Assembly: GCA_044227325.1 (NCBI GenBank) | Contig: JBGAFI010000005.1 | Coordinates: 1 to 64,000, forward strand | Source: PFJX01 sp044227325 | GTDB taxonomy: Bacteria > Pseudomonadota > Gammaproteobacteria > Burkholderiales > Thiobacillaceae | Reading direction: 5' to 3' | DNA length: 64,000 nt | In this document: positions 42,001 to 48,966 of the stretch, one piece after another | Layout of the letters: each line of letters begins with the position of its first letter | How positions within the stretch are numbered: the first letter of the stretch is position 1 | Made by a program: the position numbers and the translations under genes | The notes under the pieces: model-generated | Databases searched by the model: none | What the model was told of the DNA's origin: nothing | The model's input: only the letters and a program-made list of their open reading frames with translations

Positions 42001-42162
42001 ACCATCTCGGGCGTGCCGTTGGCCCGCGACTCGGCGACTCTGGAGGCGGGCGCGGTGTTCACGCTGGCCAGAAACGCCACCCTGGATCTCGCCTATACCG
42101 GCCAGATCGGATCCGGCGTCTCCGACCATGGCGCGGCGGTCTCCTTGCAGGTGAAGTTCTGA
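39007..42162 (+). CDS. Classical (type Va) autotransporter with tandem beta repeats
   Basis: A 1051-residue protein with a signal peptide (cleavage after LPAQA, residue 35). The passenger contains seven tandem repeats of about 50 residues from residue 118 to about 467, each built as GTVxVxGAGSxW...VGxxGxGxLxVxxGGxV, the pattern of a right-handed beta helix. A further Gly/Ala-rich part has the autotransporter-associated GG.L.GSGTLGGLTVNAGATLAPGNS segment (read in parts). The last 280 residues form the 12-stranded translocator barrel, with SSYWLRGVHARAN, DTRVGLLFGYQRASF and the C-terminal VSLQVKF ending in phenylalanine. It is probably a surface adhesin or biofilm protein. No protease or esterase motif is visible in the passenger. 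Confidence 0.92.
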   Translation: MNKKKQALRQGHASLPCRGLLATALALAALPAQAALIFWDGAADGDWNNTGNWIGGVLPTGADTAYVNDSSVNAAVVGVGINAVAQTTIVGNSTQGDLTISGGGSLSGSFGVVGLSGGDGAVTVTGAGSVWTATTNMTVGQSASGSLSVFSGGVVSSGGGQLGSNAGSVGTVTVDGAGSQWTMTNTITVGNHGQAMLTVSGAGAVSGNNAYLASSSDGDGTVSVTGTGSTLSVAHVLWVGESGVGALNVLAGGVASNDIGVIGRNSGSVGTASIDGAGSNWMLTGSLDVGQSGQGGLEVTNGGVVGAVDGVIGANAGGTGTALVDGAGSQWNLTGSLDVGLDGQGGLTISNGGAVAGNLGYIGRNAGIGTVLVTGAGSTWGMTNDLLVGDAGQGDMTIAAGASVINGGTVSVGNGAAGFGSVSITGAGSSWQISSNISIGSHGTGEVTVANGGALTSASGIVVAAFAGSNGALNIGATAAGAATAPGSVGATNIVLGLGAGTINFNHTGSAYTFATPIQSINAAPGINQIAGTTILTGDNSGFLGTTTISGGKLVVDNALGGSVVMAGGALGGSGTLGGLTVNAGATLAPGNSIGTLNVAGNAAINAGSTYAVEVDDLGNSDLLHATGTVTIDPAATVHVTPVNGTDDGSTYAANTLYTIVTGDTGVAGVFGSVTDTFAFLDASLSYDANHAYLTLTQVVHFTAIASTPNQLAAAGASEALGTGNAIHDALLVLGTSQALAAFDAVSGEIYATARGILIEDSRFARAAALERGRVGGAESSYWLRGVHARANNDGDGNAADFERAVSGFLLGGDTGVGGDTRVGLLFGYQRASFDVDARAASGSAETWQLGAYGNARMGGLDVRFGAVYGKHDLDVDRAVAMTGFADSLSASPKATTAQAFCELGHVVEAGRARLEPFANLAHVHARMDGFTEQGGAAALASTASSSDTTFATLGLRAGADTHLGATQARLRGTLGWRHAVGDVTPASRFNFAGGNAFTISGVPLARDSATLEAGAVFTLARNATLDLAYTGQIGSGVSDHGAAVSLQVKF

Positions 42163-42213
42163 GGACGGCCGGCGGCGGACAAACTGTTTCAACGTGAGAA
42201 AAGGAAGGCCGGG

Positions 42214-42495
42214 ATGTTTGGAATCCGTGGATATTTCCCGTTCATGCTGGCCATGGGCATCGGCGGCGGCGTCTCGGCGGCCGATGTCGACCCGGTGCGG
42301 GCCGCCTTGGAGGAAAGCCGGGCCAACAACCGGGGCCTGGTCTTTTTCGTTCGGGGCCAGTCCATTTCCGGCGTTGTCGTCCGCGTGGACGAGCGCCATG
42401 TCGTCGCGCGCAGCATGGCGCAAGGCCATATCGTCATTCGCCTGGACGCGATCGATGCCGTCTCCGGCTTCGTTAACCCGCCCGCCGGCCAGTGA
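42214..42495 (+). CDS. Small exported protein with Hfq/Sm-like core
   Basis: A 93-residue protein. ATG 42214 follows AAGGAAGG. The first 23 residues look like a signal peptide (FPFMLAMGIGGGVSA, cleavage before AD). The rest reads as a short helix (DPVRAALEESRANN) followed by strands FFVRGQSISGVVVRVDERHVVARSMAQGHIVIRLDAIDAVSG (read in parts). Order and spacing resemble Hfq (helix, then F.xxG..xxGxVxxxDxxxV, then VxxxAIxxV). The similarity is by eye only. An exported Hfq-like fold would be unusual. It lies 51 bases after the autotransporter and 82 before a LuxR-type regulator. Confidence 0.55.
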   Translation: MFGIRGYFPFMLAMGIGGGVSAADVDPVRAALEESRANNRGLVFFVRGQSISGVVVRVDERHVVARSMAQGHIVIRLDAIDAVSGFVNPPAGQ

Positions 42496-42577
42496 ATCCG
42501 GGCCTTCGTCCTATCGGGCGCGCGCCTCGGGAGTCGAACGCATAGCCGTCGTATCCGCGCGCCTGTAGGCTGCGGAC

Positions 42578-43711
42578 ATGGCGAGAAAACAAGGAACCTC
42601 CCCCCACAAAGTGCTGGTGGCCATACGCCAGCTCGCCTTGCTTTCGTCCGGGGGATACATGGCGCTGCCCGAGATGCTCGCCCTGATGCGCGGACTGGTG
42701 GGCTGCGACGGCATCAACATGTTCTGGACCGACGCGGAGGGCCGGGTCACCGATTTCTCGCCCAGCGAACCCATGCAGGTCGGCCTGGCCATCGACTATG
42801 TGGAGAACTTCGCGGCCCACGAGGCACGCCAGCGCGTGGCGGGCATGCTGCCGCGTCCCTATTTCCAGGCGGGCCAGTTGACTTACCGGTCCAGCGCTTC
42901 CGAGCACTTCGACCGGCGTGGGCTGGAACGCTCCGACATCTACAACCGAATCCTCAAGCGGATCGGCTTCGGCTGGGGCGCGGGCGCGCTGTGCCGGCGT
43001 CCAGACGGCGTCGCTTTGGGCGGGCTTGGTGTCGGCCGGGAACTGCGCGCGCGGGATTTTTCCGGCAGGGACGTGGCCTGCCTGAACGAAGCGCAACCCT
43101 GGATCGAGCACCTTCTGCGCAGGAACGCCGAGCCGGCAGCGCGAGAGCCGTATCTCGCCGACGCGGCCACAGCCACCCTCGTGCTCGATGTCCACGGCGG
43201 TATTCTGTCCGCGAGTTCCGGCGCCCTGCTGCTGTTGCATCAGGCGGCGGATGTGCCGCTCCGGGGCGGCGGTGACCGCAAAGGCGAGATGTCCCGCCTG
43301 CTGCGGCATTTCGCGCGCACCACCGATGCCGTGCTGCATGGGCGGCCGGCTTCGCCGCCGGCGATGACCATCGGCAACCGCTGGGGGCGTTTCCACCTGC
43401 GCGCCTATCCGCTTCACGCCTTCGAGACGGGCTCGCCCATGCATGTTTCCCTGCATATCGAACGCCAGGTGCCCTATTCCATCGGCCTGTTCCGCTCGCC
43501 CCGCTTCCTGGCGCTGTCCGCGCGGGAGCGGGAAGTCGCGCTGCATATCCTGGCGGGACGCAGCCATGTGGAGAGCGCCGCCGCGATGGGTGTGAAACCT
43601 TCCACCGCCATTTATTTCACACGCCAGCTGTACGCCAAACTGGACATCTCCCGGCAGACGGACCTGCTGCCCACCCTGTTGCGGGCGCCGGACGCCGCGC
43701 TGATCAACTGA
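42578..43711 (+). CDS. LuxR-family transcriptional regulator
   Basis: A 377-residue regulator. The C-terminal 60 residues are a LuxR-type helix-turn-helix: LSAREREVALHILAGRSHVESAAAMGVKPSTAIYFTRQLYAKLDISRQTDLL (read in parts). The long N-terminal part (about 300 residues) has no motif I can name with certainty; it may hold a PAS/GAF-like sensor region (SGGYMALPEMLALMRGLVGCDGINMFW at its start). No AHL-binding pattern (WxxxY...D...P) was found. No target is known; the nearest upstream genes are the Hfq-like protein and the autotransporter. Confidence 0.75.
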   Translation: MARKQGTSPHKVLVAIRQLALLSSGGYMALPEMLALMRGLVGCDGINMFWTDAEGRVTDFSPSEPMQVGLAIDYVENFAAHEARQRVAGMLPRPYFQAGQLTYRSSASEHFDRRGLERSDIYNRILKRIGFGWGAGALCRRPDGVALGGLGVGRELRARDFSGRDVACLNEAQPWIEHLLRRNAEPAAREPYLADAATATLVLDVHGGILSASSGALLLLHQAADVPLRGGGDRKGEMSRLLRHFARTTDAVLHGRPASPPAMTIGNRWGRFHLRAYPLHAFETGSPMHVSLHIERQVPYSIGLFRSPRFLALSAREREVALHILAGRSHVESAAAMGVKPSTAIYFTRQLYAKLDISRQTDLLPTLLRAPDAALIN

Positions 43712-43738
43712 GGGCGGTCCGCGTTCCGGGGACGCGCC

Positions 43739-45274
43739 TCAAACCGTCTTGCGGGAAGCGCGCCAAGCCAGGACCAGCAAGGCGAGGGCGCCGAGAATCG
43801 CGGGGTGGTTGCCCGCTATCAGATATGGCGTCGAGCCGGTCCGCCCCCACGCCCGGCCAGTCAGCGTGGCGGTGGTGAAGGGGGCCAGTTCGGCCCGCAC
43901 CCGGCCCTTGTGGTCCAGGATCGCGGTGATGCCGGTGTTGTTCGCGCGCAGTTGCCAGCGTCCGGCCTCCAGGGAGCGCATGGCGCCGATCTGGAGGTGC
44001 TGGTTCGGCGCCAGGCTGGCGCCGAACCAGGCGTCGTTGCTGACGTTGACCAGCAGGGTGGAATCCCGCGCGGCGGCGATGCGTTCCTCGCCGAAGGCGT
44101 CCTCGTAACAGACGTTGACCGCCAGCTTCTCGCCGGCGGCGGCCAGGGGCGGCTGGTCCGGCTCGCCCTTGCCGAAGTCGCCCAGGGGAATGGACATGAG
44201 GTCCACGGCCCAGCGGAAGCCGAAGGGGACGAACTCGCCGAAGGGCACCAGGTGGACCTTGCGATACAGGCCCTCCGGTCCGGCGCCCAGGGTCAGGATG
44301 CTGTTGTAGTAGCGGTCCTGGCCGGCGTCCTCGGGGATGCCCAGCACCACGTCGCCGTCGCGGGCCTTCGCGTGGTCGGCCAGCAGGTCCAGATAGTCCC
44401 GGGGCACGGCGGAGCGGAACAAGGGCAGGGCGGTTTCCGGCAGCACGATGAGGCGGGCGTCGCTGGCCAGCACCGCGCGGGCGTAGTGGCGCAGGGTCGC
44501 ATCCAGCTTCTCCGGGCGGAACTTCATGTCCTGGGGGATGTTGCCCTGGAGCAGGGCGACGGAGACCGGCGCGGCGCTGCTGGGGCGGGTCCAGTCGACC
44601 CGTGTCAGCGCCCAGGCGGAGAGCCAAAGCGCGACCAGCAGGGCGATGGGAATGCGGCGTTGATTTTTCCTGCTTCCGGGTTCGCCCGCCGCAGCGCCGT
44701 CTCTCCCGGAGGGAGAGGGAAACATGAGCGCCAATCCCCCCGCGGTGAGCGCGGCGAGCAGGCCGACGCCATACACGCCGAGCACCGGCGCGTAGCCGGC
44801 GAGCGGGCTGTCCGGCGCCTGGGCGTAGCCGAGGGCGAGCCAGGGGAAACCGGTGAAGATCCAGCCGCGCACCCATTCCCCCAGCACCCAGGCGGCGGGC
44901 AGGGCGAGGGCGGCGCGGCGCGGGCCCGGGGCCGTCAGGCGCGCCGCCAGGGCCAGGGCGCCGGCGGGGAACAGGGCGATGAAGGCGCAGAACAGCAGGG
45001 TGGCGAGGGCCGCGATGGGCATGGGCATGCCGCCGTAGACGGAGATGCTGACGTAGACCCAGGACACGCCGGCGAGGAACAGGCCCAGGCCGTAGCTCCA
45101 GCCCAGCAGGAAGGCGCGCCTCGGCGCCGCGTCCCGCGCCAGCCGGAACAGGCCGGCGAGGCTCAGGATGGGCAGGAGATACCAGCCCAGGGGGGCGAAG
45201 CCGGCGGCGGCGGCGGCACCGAGAAGGGCCGCGAAGGCGTGGAGCAGGGCGTGGGCGAGGCGGGGGGCGGGCAT
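43739..45274 (-). CDS. lnt: Apolipoprotein N-acyltransferase
   Basis: A 511-residue inner-membrane enzyme that adds the third acyl chain to the N-terminal cysteine of lipoproteins, a step needed for Lol sorting. Six to seven membrane helices come first, then a nitrilase-type domain with the catalytic triad visible as LPETALPLF (Glu), YRKVHLVPFGEFVPF (Lys) and NVCYEDAFG (Cys). Between two helices lies an insert, SPSGRDGAAAGEPGSRKNQ. Its DNA (TTCCCTCTCCCTCCGGGAGAGA) looks like an intergenic palindromic repeat that has entered the reading frame. The gene order lnt/miaB-ybeZ-corC, usual elsewhere, is not seen here. Confidence 0.93.
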   Translation of the reverse strand: MPAPRLAHALLHAFAALLGAAAAAGFAPLGWYLLPILSLAGLFRLARDAAPRRAFLLGWSYGLGLFLAGVSWVYVSISVYGGMPMPIAALATLLFCAFIALFPAGALALAARLTAPGPRRAALALPAAWVLGEWVRGWIFTGFPWLALGYAQAPDSPLAGYAPVLGVYGVGLLAALTAGGLALMFPSPSGRDGAAAGEPGSRKNQRRIPIALLVALWLSAWALTRVDWTRPSSAAPVSVALLQGNIPQDMKFRPEKLDATLRHYARAVLASDARLIVLPETALPLFRSAVPRDYLDLLADHAKARDGDVVLGIPEDAGQDRYYNSILTLGAGPEGLYRKVHLVPFGEFVPFGFRWAVDLMSIPLGDFGKGEPDQPPLAAAGEKLAVNVCYEDAFGEERIAAARDSTLLVNVSNDAWFGASLAPNQHLQIGAMRSLEAGRWQLRANNTGITAILDHKGRVRAELAPFTTATLTGRAWGRTGSTPYLIAGNHPAILGALALLVLAWRASRKTV

Positions 45275-45389
45275 GAAGGCTTCCGGTCCGGCTGCTGGTC
45301 GGTTCCGTTTCCGCGCCCGGGACAGGCGGCGCGGAACGTTTCCGGGACGCTTCGCCCCGGGCTCCTCCCAAAAGCCGGGTCGCGGCGTA

Positions 45390-45653
45390 TCAGTTCATGG
45401 CGAAGGCCACGAAGGCGATCTCGTCGCCACCCTTGATGGACGCGTCGAACTCGGCGAACTGCTTGTTGACGGTGATCTTCATGGTCTCGCGCGGATGCTC
45501 GAACACCAGCGGCCAGTTGTCGCCCCGCCGCGCCAGATGGTTCATCAGATCCTTGATGGTCTTGATGGTGAGGGGCAGGAACATGATCTCGCTTTCCCGG
45601 CAGAGCATTTCCGCCAGGTGGCCGAAGTAGAGGATGGTGATCTGTTGACTCAT
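45390..45653 (-). CDS. MoaD/ThiS-family beta-grasp protein lacking the GlyGly tail
   Basis: An 87-residue protein from ATG 45653 (an upstream ATG at 45674 would add seven residues). It aligns by eye with MoaD: ITILYFGHLAEMLCRESE at the start, TIKDLMNHLARRGDNW in the helix, ITVNKQFAEFDASIKGGDEIAFVAF in the last strands (read in parts). MoaD and ThiS end in GlyGly, which is adenylated and thiocarboxylated; here the protein ends in AFAMN, so that chemistry is not possible in the normal way. No other molybdopterin gene is nearby. It may be a repurposed binding domain. Confidence 0.7.
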   Translation of the reverse strand: MSQQITILYFGHLAEMLCRESEIMFLPLTIKTIKDLMNHLARRGDNWPLVFEHPRETMKITVNKQFAEFDASIKGGDEIAFVAFAMN

Positions 45654-45792
45654 GGGACGCGCCTCGATTTCCAAAGTGGCGGCATTTTACGCCGGGCCGC
45701 GCATCCGGCTTCCCCACTTTGGAAAGGGGGACGCAAAGCGGCGCGCTTTGTCATGCCGGGTGGGCGCGGCGGGAATCGGGGATAATCCCATC

Positions 45793-47931
45793 ATGCTGAC
45801 CGCCGCCACCAACGAACTCCTCGCCGCCCTCAATCCCGATCAACTCACCGCCGTCACCGCGCCCGGTTCCACCCTGGTGCTCGCGGGCGCCGGCTCCGGC
45901 AAGACCCGGGTGCTCACCACCCGCATCGCCTGGCTGATCCAGACCGGCCAGGTCTCGCCCATGGGCTTGATGGCGGTGACCTTCACCAACAAGGCGGCGA
46001 AGGAGATGCTCACGCGCCTGTCGTCCATGCTGCCCATCAACACGCGCGGCATGTGGGTGGGCACCTTCCACGGCCTGTGCAACCGGCTGCTGCGCACCCA
46101 TCACCGGGAGGCCGGGCTGCCGCAACTGTTCACCATCCTGGATTCCTCCGATCAGCTTTCCGCGGTGAAACGCACCCTGCGCGCCCTGAACGTGGACACG
46201 GACAAGTACGACCCGCGCAAGGTGCAGAGCTTCATCAACCAGAACAAGGAAGCCGGCCTGCGCGCCGACAAGGTGGACGCCTGGGACCCCTACACCAAGC
46301 GCCTGGCCGAGTATTACGGGGAATACGACCGCCAATGCCAGCGCGAAGGGGCGGTGGATTTCGCCGAACTGCTGCTGCGCGCCCACGAACTGCTGAGCCG
46401 CAACGCCCTGCTGCGCGAGCACTACCAGCAACGCTTCCGCCACATCCTGGTGGACGAGTTCCAGGACACCAGCCGCCTGCAATACCTGTGGCTGAAGCTG
46501 TTGAAGGGGCCGGACAGCGCCCTGTTCGCGGTGGGCGACGACGATCAGTCCATTTACGCCTTCCGGGGCGCGAACGTGGCGAACATGGCCCTGTTCCTGG
46601 ACGAGCTGGGCATCGCCGAACCCATCAAGCTGACCCGCAACTACCGCTCCATTTCCACCATCCTCGATGCCGCCAACGCGGTCATCGCCCACAACCAGGG
46701 CCGCCTGGGCAAGGACTTGTGGACCGACGCGGGCAAGGGCGAGCCGATCCGCCATTTCCAGGCCAACGACGACGGCGAGGAGGCGCGCTTCGTGGTGGAG
46801 GAAATCCAGGCCCTGAAGCGGGAAGGCGAGTCCTACCTGGACATGGCGGTGCTGTACCGCTCCAATGCCCAGTCGCGCAGCCTGGAACACGCCCTGTTCT
46901 CCGTCGGCATTCCCTACCGGGTGTACGGCGGCCTGCGCTTCTTCGAGCGCGCCGAGATCAAGCACGCCCTCGCCTACCTGCGTCTGGCGGCGAATCCGGA
47001 GGACGACAACGCCTTCCTGCGCGTCGTGAATTTCCCGGCCCGGGGCATCGGCGCCCGCTCCCTGGAGGGCCTGGACGCCGAGGCGCGGGCGGCGGGCGTC
47101 AGCCTGTGGGCGGCGGCCTGCGGGGCGGGGAAAAAGTTCGCGGCCTTCGTCACCCTGGTTGACGGCCTGAAGAACGACTTGGCCGGCCTGCCCCTGGTGG
47201 AGCAGGTGGACCACGTGGTGGCCCGTTCCGGCCTGCTGGAGTACTACAAGAACGAGAAGGACGGCGAGGACCGGGTGGAGAACCTGGGCGAACTCGCCAA
47301 CGCCGCCGCCGCCTTCGCGGCGGACAGCGACGACCAGAGCCTGGAAGCCTTCCTCGCCCACGCCGCCCTGGAGGCCGGTGAGCACGAGGCGGCCCAGGGC
47401 CAGGACGCGGTGCAGATGATGAGCGTCCATTCGGCCAAGGGCCTGGAGTTCCACACCGTGTTCATCACCGGCCTGGAAGAGGGCCTGTTCCCCCACGACA
47501 ACAGCCTGACCGAGGAGGATGGCCTGGAGGAGGAACGCCGCCTCATGTATGTGGCCATCACCCGCGCCCGGCGCCGGCTCTATCTCACCCATGCCCAGAT
47601 GCGCATGCTGCACGGCCAGATGCGCTACGGCCTGCCGTCCCGCTTCCTGGAGGAAATCCCGGAAGGCCTGGTGCGCTCCCTCTCGGTGCGCGTCGCCAAG
47701 CCAGCGGTGGCGTTCCGCGAGCCGGTCGCCCATTACCAGCCGCGGCCGGTGTCCAAGCGCGAGGCCGAGTTGCCCTACAAGGTGGGCGCGCGGGTTTCCC
47801 ATCCCAAATACGGGGAAGGCGTGGTGTCCGGCTACCAGGGCCAGGGACCGGACATGGAGATCAGCGTGAGCTTCCCGAAACTGGGCCTGAAGGTGTTCAT
47901 CCTGGAATACGCCAGGCTGCAAGCCGCGTAG
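45793..47931 (+). CDS. uvrD: DNA helicase II UvrD
   Basis: A 712-residue superfamily 1A helicase of usual UvrD length. ATG 45793 begins MLTAATNELLAALNPDQ, matching family starts; longer frames upstream are not plausible. Motifs: AGAGSGKTRVL, TFTNKAAKEM, DEFQDTS, VGDDDQSIYAFRGA, RNYRS, VHSAKGLEF and RLMYVAITRARRRL. The C-terminus has the Tudor-like domain (VGARVSHPKYGEGVVSGYQG) that in E. coli contacts RNA polymerase, which Rep (6494-8488) lacks. It acts in nucleotide-excision and mismatch repair. Confidence 0.94.
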   Translation: MLTAATNELLAALNPDQLTAVTAPGSTLVLAGAGSGKTRVLTTRIAWLIQTGQVSPMGLMAVTFTNKAAKEMLTRLSSMLPINTRGMWVGTFHGLCNRLLRTHHREAGLPQLFTILDSSDQLSAVKRTLRALNVDTDKYDPRKVQSFINQNKEAGLRADKVDAWDPYTKRLAEYYGEYDRQCQREGAVDFAELLLRAHELLSRNALLREHYQQRFRHILVDEFQDTSRLQYLWLKLLKGPDSALFAVGDDDQSIYAFRGANVANMALFLDELGIAEPIKLTRNYRSISTILDAANAVIAHNQGRLGKDLWTDAGKGEPIRHFQANDDGEEARFVVEEIQALKREGESYLDMAVLYRSNAQSRSLEHALFSVGIPYRVYGGLRFFERAEIKHALAYLRLAANPEDDNAFLRVVNFPARGIGARSLEGLDAEARAAGVSLWAAACGAGKKFAAFVTLVDGLKNDLAGLPLVEQVDHVVARSGLLEYYKNEKDGEDRVENLGELANAAAAFAADSDDQSLEAFLAHAALEAGEHEAAQGQDAVQMMSVHSAKGLEFHTVFITGLEEGLFPHDNSLTEEDGLEEERRLMYVAITRARRRLYLTHAQMRMLHGQMRYGLPSRFLEEIPEGLVRSLSVRVAKPAVAFREPVAHYQPRPVSKREAELPYKVGARVSHPKYGEGVVSGYQGQGPDMEISVSFPKLGLKVFILEYARLQAA

Positions 47932-48048
47932 CGAACCGGTTTTTCCGCGCGTTCCGCGCGGCAATGGATTCGCATTTTCCAGGGGCACAACTCAAGTATT
48001 TACCCAAGGCGCCGATATGGGTTTACCGGGCCTATTACTCGAAAAGGC

Positions 48049-48966
48049 ATGAATCCCCGCCGCCGACGCCTACTCGGTCTCTCCCTGTTGGCCACCCCAT
48101 TGCTGTATCTGATCGGCTGCGAAAAAGCGGCCCCGCCCAGCATGCCCGAATACGCCGCCAAGCCCGCGACGGACATCGGCCGGCGTTACCGTTTCGGCGT
48201 CCATCTCGGACACCACGCGCAGAAGCTGGATCAGGTGTTTTCGCCCTTGATGGTCTACCTGAGCCGCCACATTCCCGATGTCGATTTCGACCTGGAGGGC
48301 GCCAGTAGCTTCGAGCATTTCGAGAACAAGCTGCGCACCCGGCAACTGGATTTCGCCCTGCCCAATCCCTACCAGGCGACCCTGGCCCAGGACTGGGGCT
48401 ACCGGGTCATCGCCGAGGCGGGAGACAGCGCTAATTTCAAGGGCATCTTCATCACCCGCAAGGACAGTCCGATCCGCGTGCCCGCCGACCTGAAGGGCAA
48501 GGTCGTCGCCTACCCGGCGCCCTCCGCCCTCGCCGCCGGCATGATGCCCCAGCTCTGGCTGGCCAATCAGGGCCTGGACGTGCGCCGGGATATCGATAAC
48601 CGCTACGTGGGTTCCCAGGAGTCCGCGATTCTCAACGCCTACCTGGGCGAGGCCGCCGTTGGCGCGACCTGGCCGCCGCCCTGGCGCGCCTTCCGCCAGG
48701 CCCATCCGACGGAGGCCGCCCAGCTCCGGGTGATCTGGGAAACGCCGCCCCTGATCAGCAACGCGGTCATGGCCCGCACCGATCTGCCGGCGGACCTGGT
48801 CGAGAAGGTGCGATACACCCTGACGCACATGCATCAGGACCCGGAGGGGCGGCGCGTTTTGCGGGCCATGGATGCCGTGCGCATCCACCCGGCGACGGAC
48901 GCGAGCTACCAGGTGGTGCGCCGCTTCATCGCCGATTACGAAGCCAAGGTGGGGCCGCGGCCATGA
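48049..48966 (+). CDS. PhnD-like periplasmic binding lipoprotein
   Basis: A 305-residue substrate-binding protein. The signal has a lipobox (LLYLIGC, Cys24) with a twin-Arg-rich start. The body is the phosphate/phosphonate-binding PhnD type: YRFGVHLGHHAQKLDQVFSPLMVYLSRHI, DFALPNPYQATLAQ, FITRKDSPIRVPADLKGKVVAYPAPSALAAGMMPQLWL (read in parts). No permease or ATPase is near. Instead it overlaps by four bases the gene for a membrane GGDEF-EAL protein, so it is more likely a ligand sensor for that protein than a transporter part. Confidence 0.83.
   Translation: MNPRRRRLLGLSLLATPLLYLIGCEKAAPPSMPEYAAKPATDIGRRYRFGVHLGHHAQKLDQVFSPLMVYLSRHIPDVDFDLEGASSFEHFENKLRTRQLDFALPNPYQATLAQDWGYRVIAEAGDSANFKGIFITRKDSPIRVPADLKGKVVAYPAPSALAAGMMPQLWLANQGLDVRRDIDNRYVGSQESAILNAYLGEAAVGATWPPPWRAFRQAHPTEAAQLRVIWETPPLISNAVMARTDLPADLVEKVRYTLTHMHQDPEGRRVLRAMDAVRIHPATDASYQVVRRFIADYEAKVGPRP

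Noticed and set aside
43704..45371. Long minus-strand frame of 555 codons over lnt
   Set aside because: Arg/Pro/Gly-rich translation with no family features; it is an out-of-frame reading of the clear lnt gene, due to high GC.
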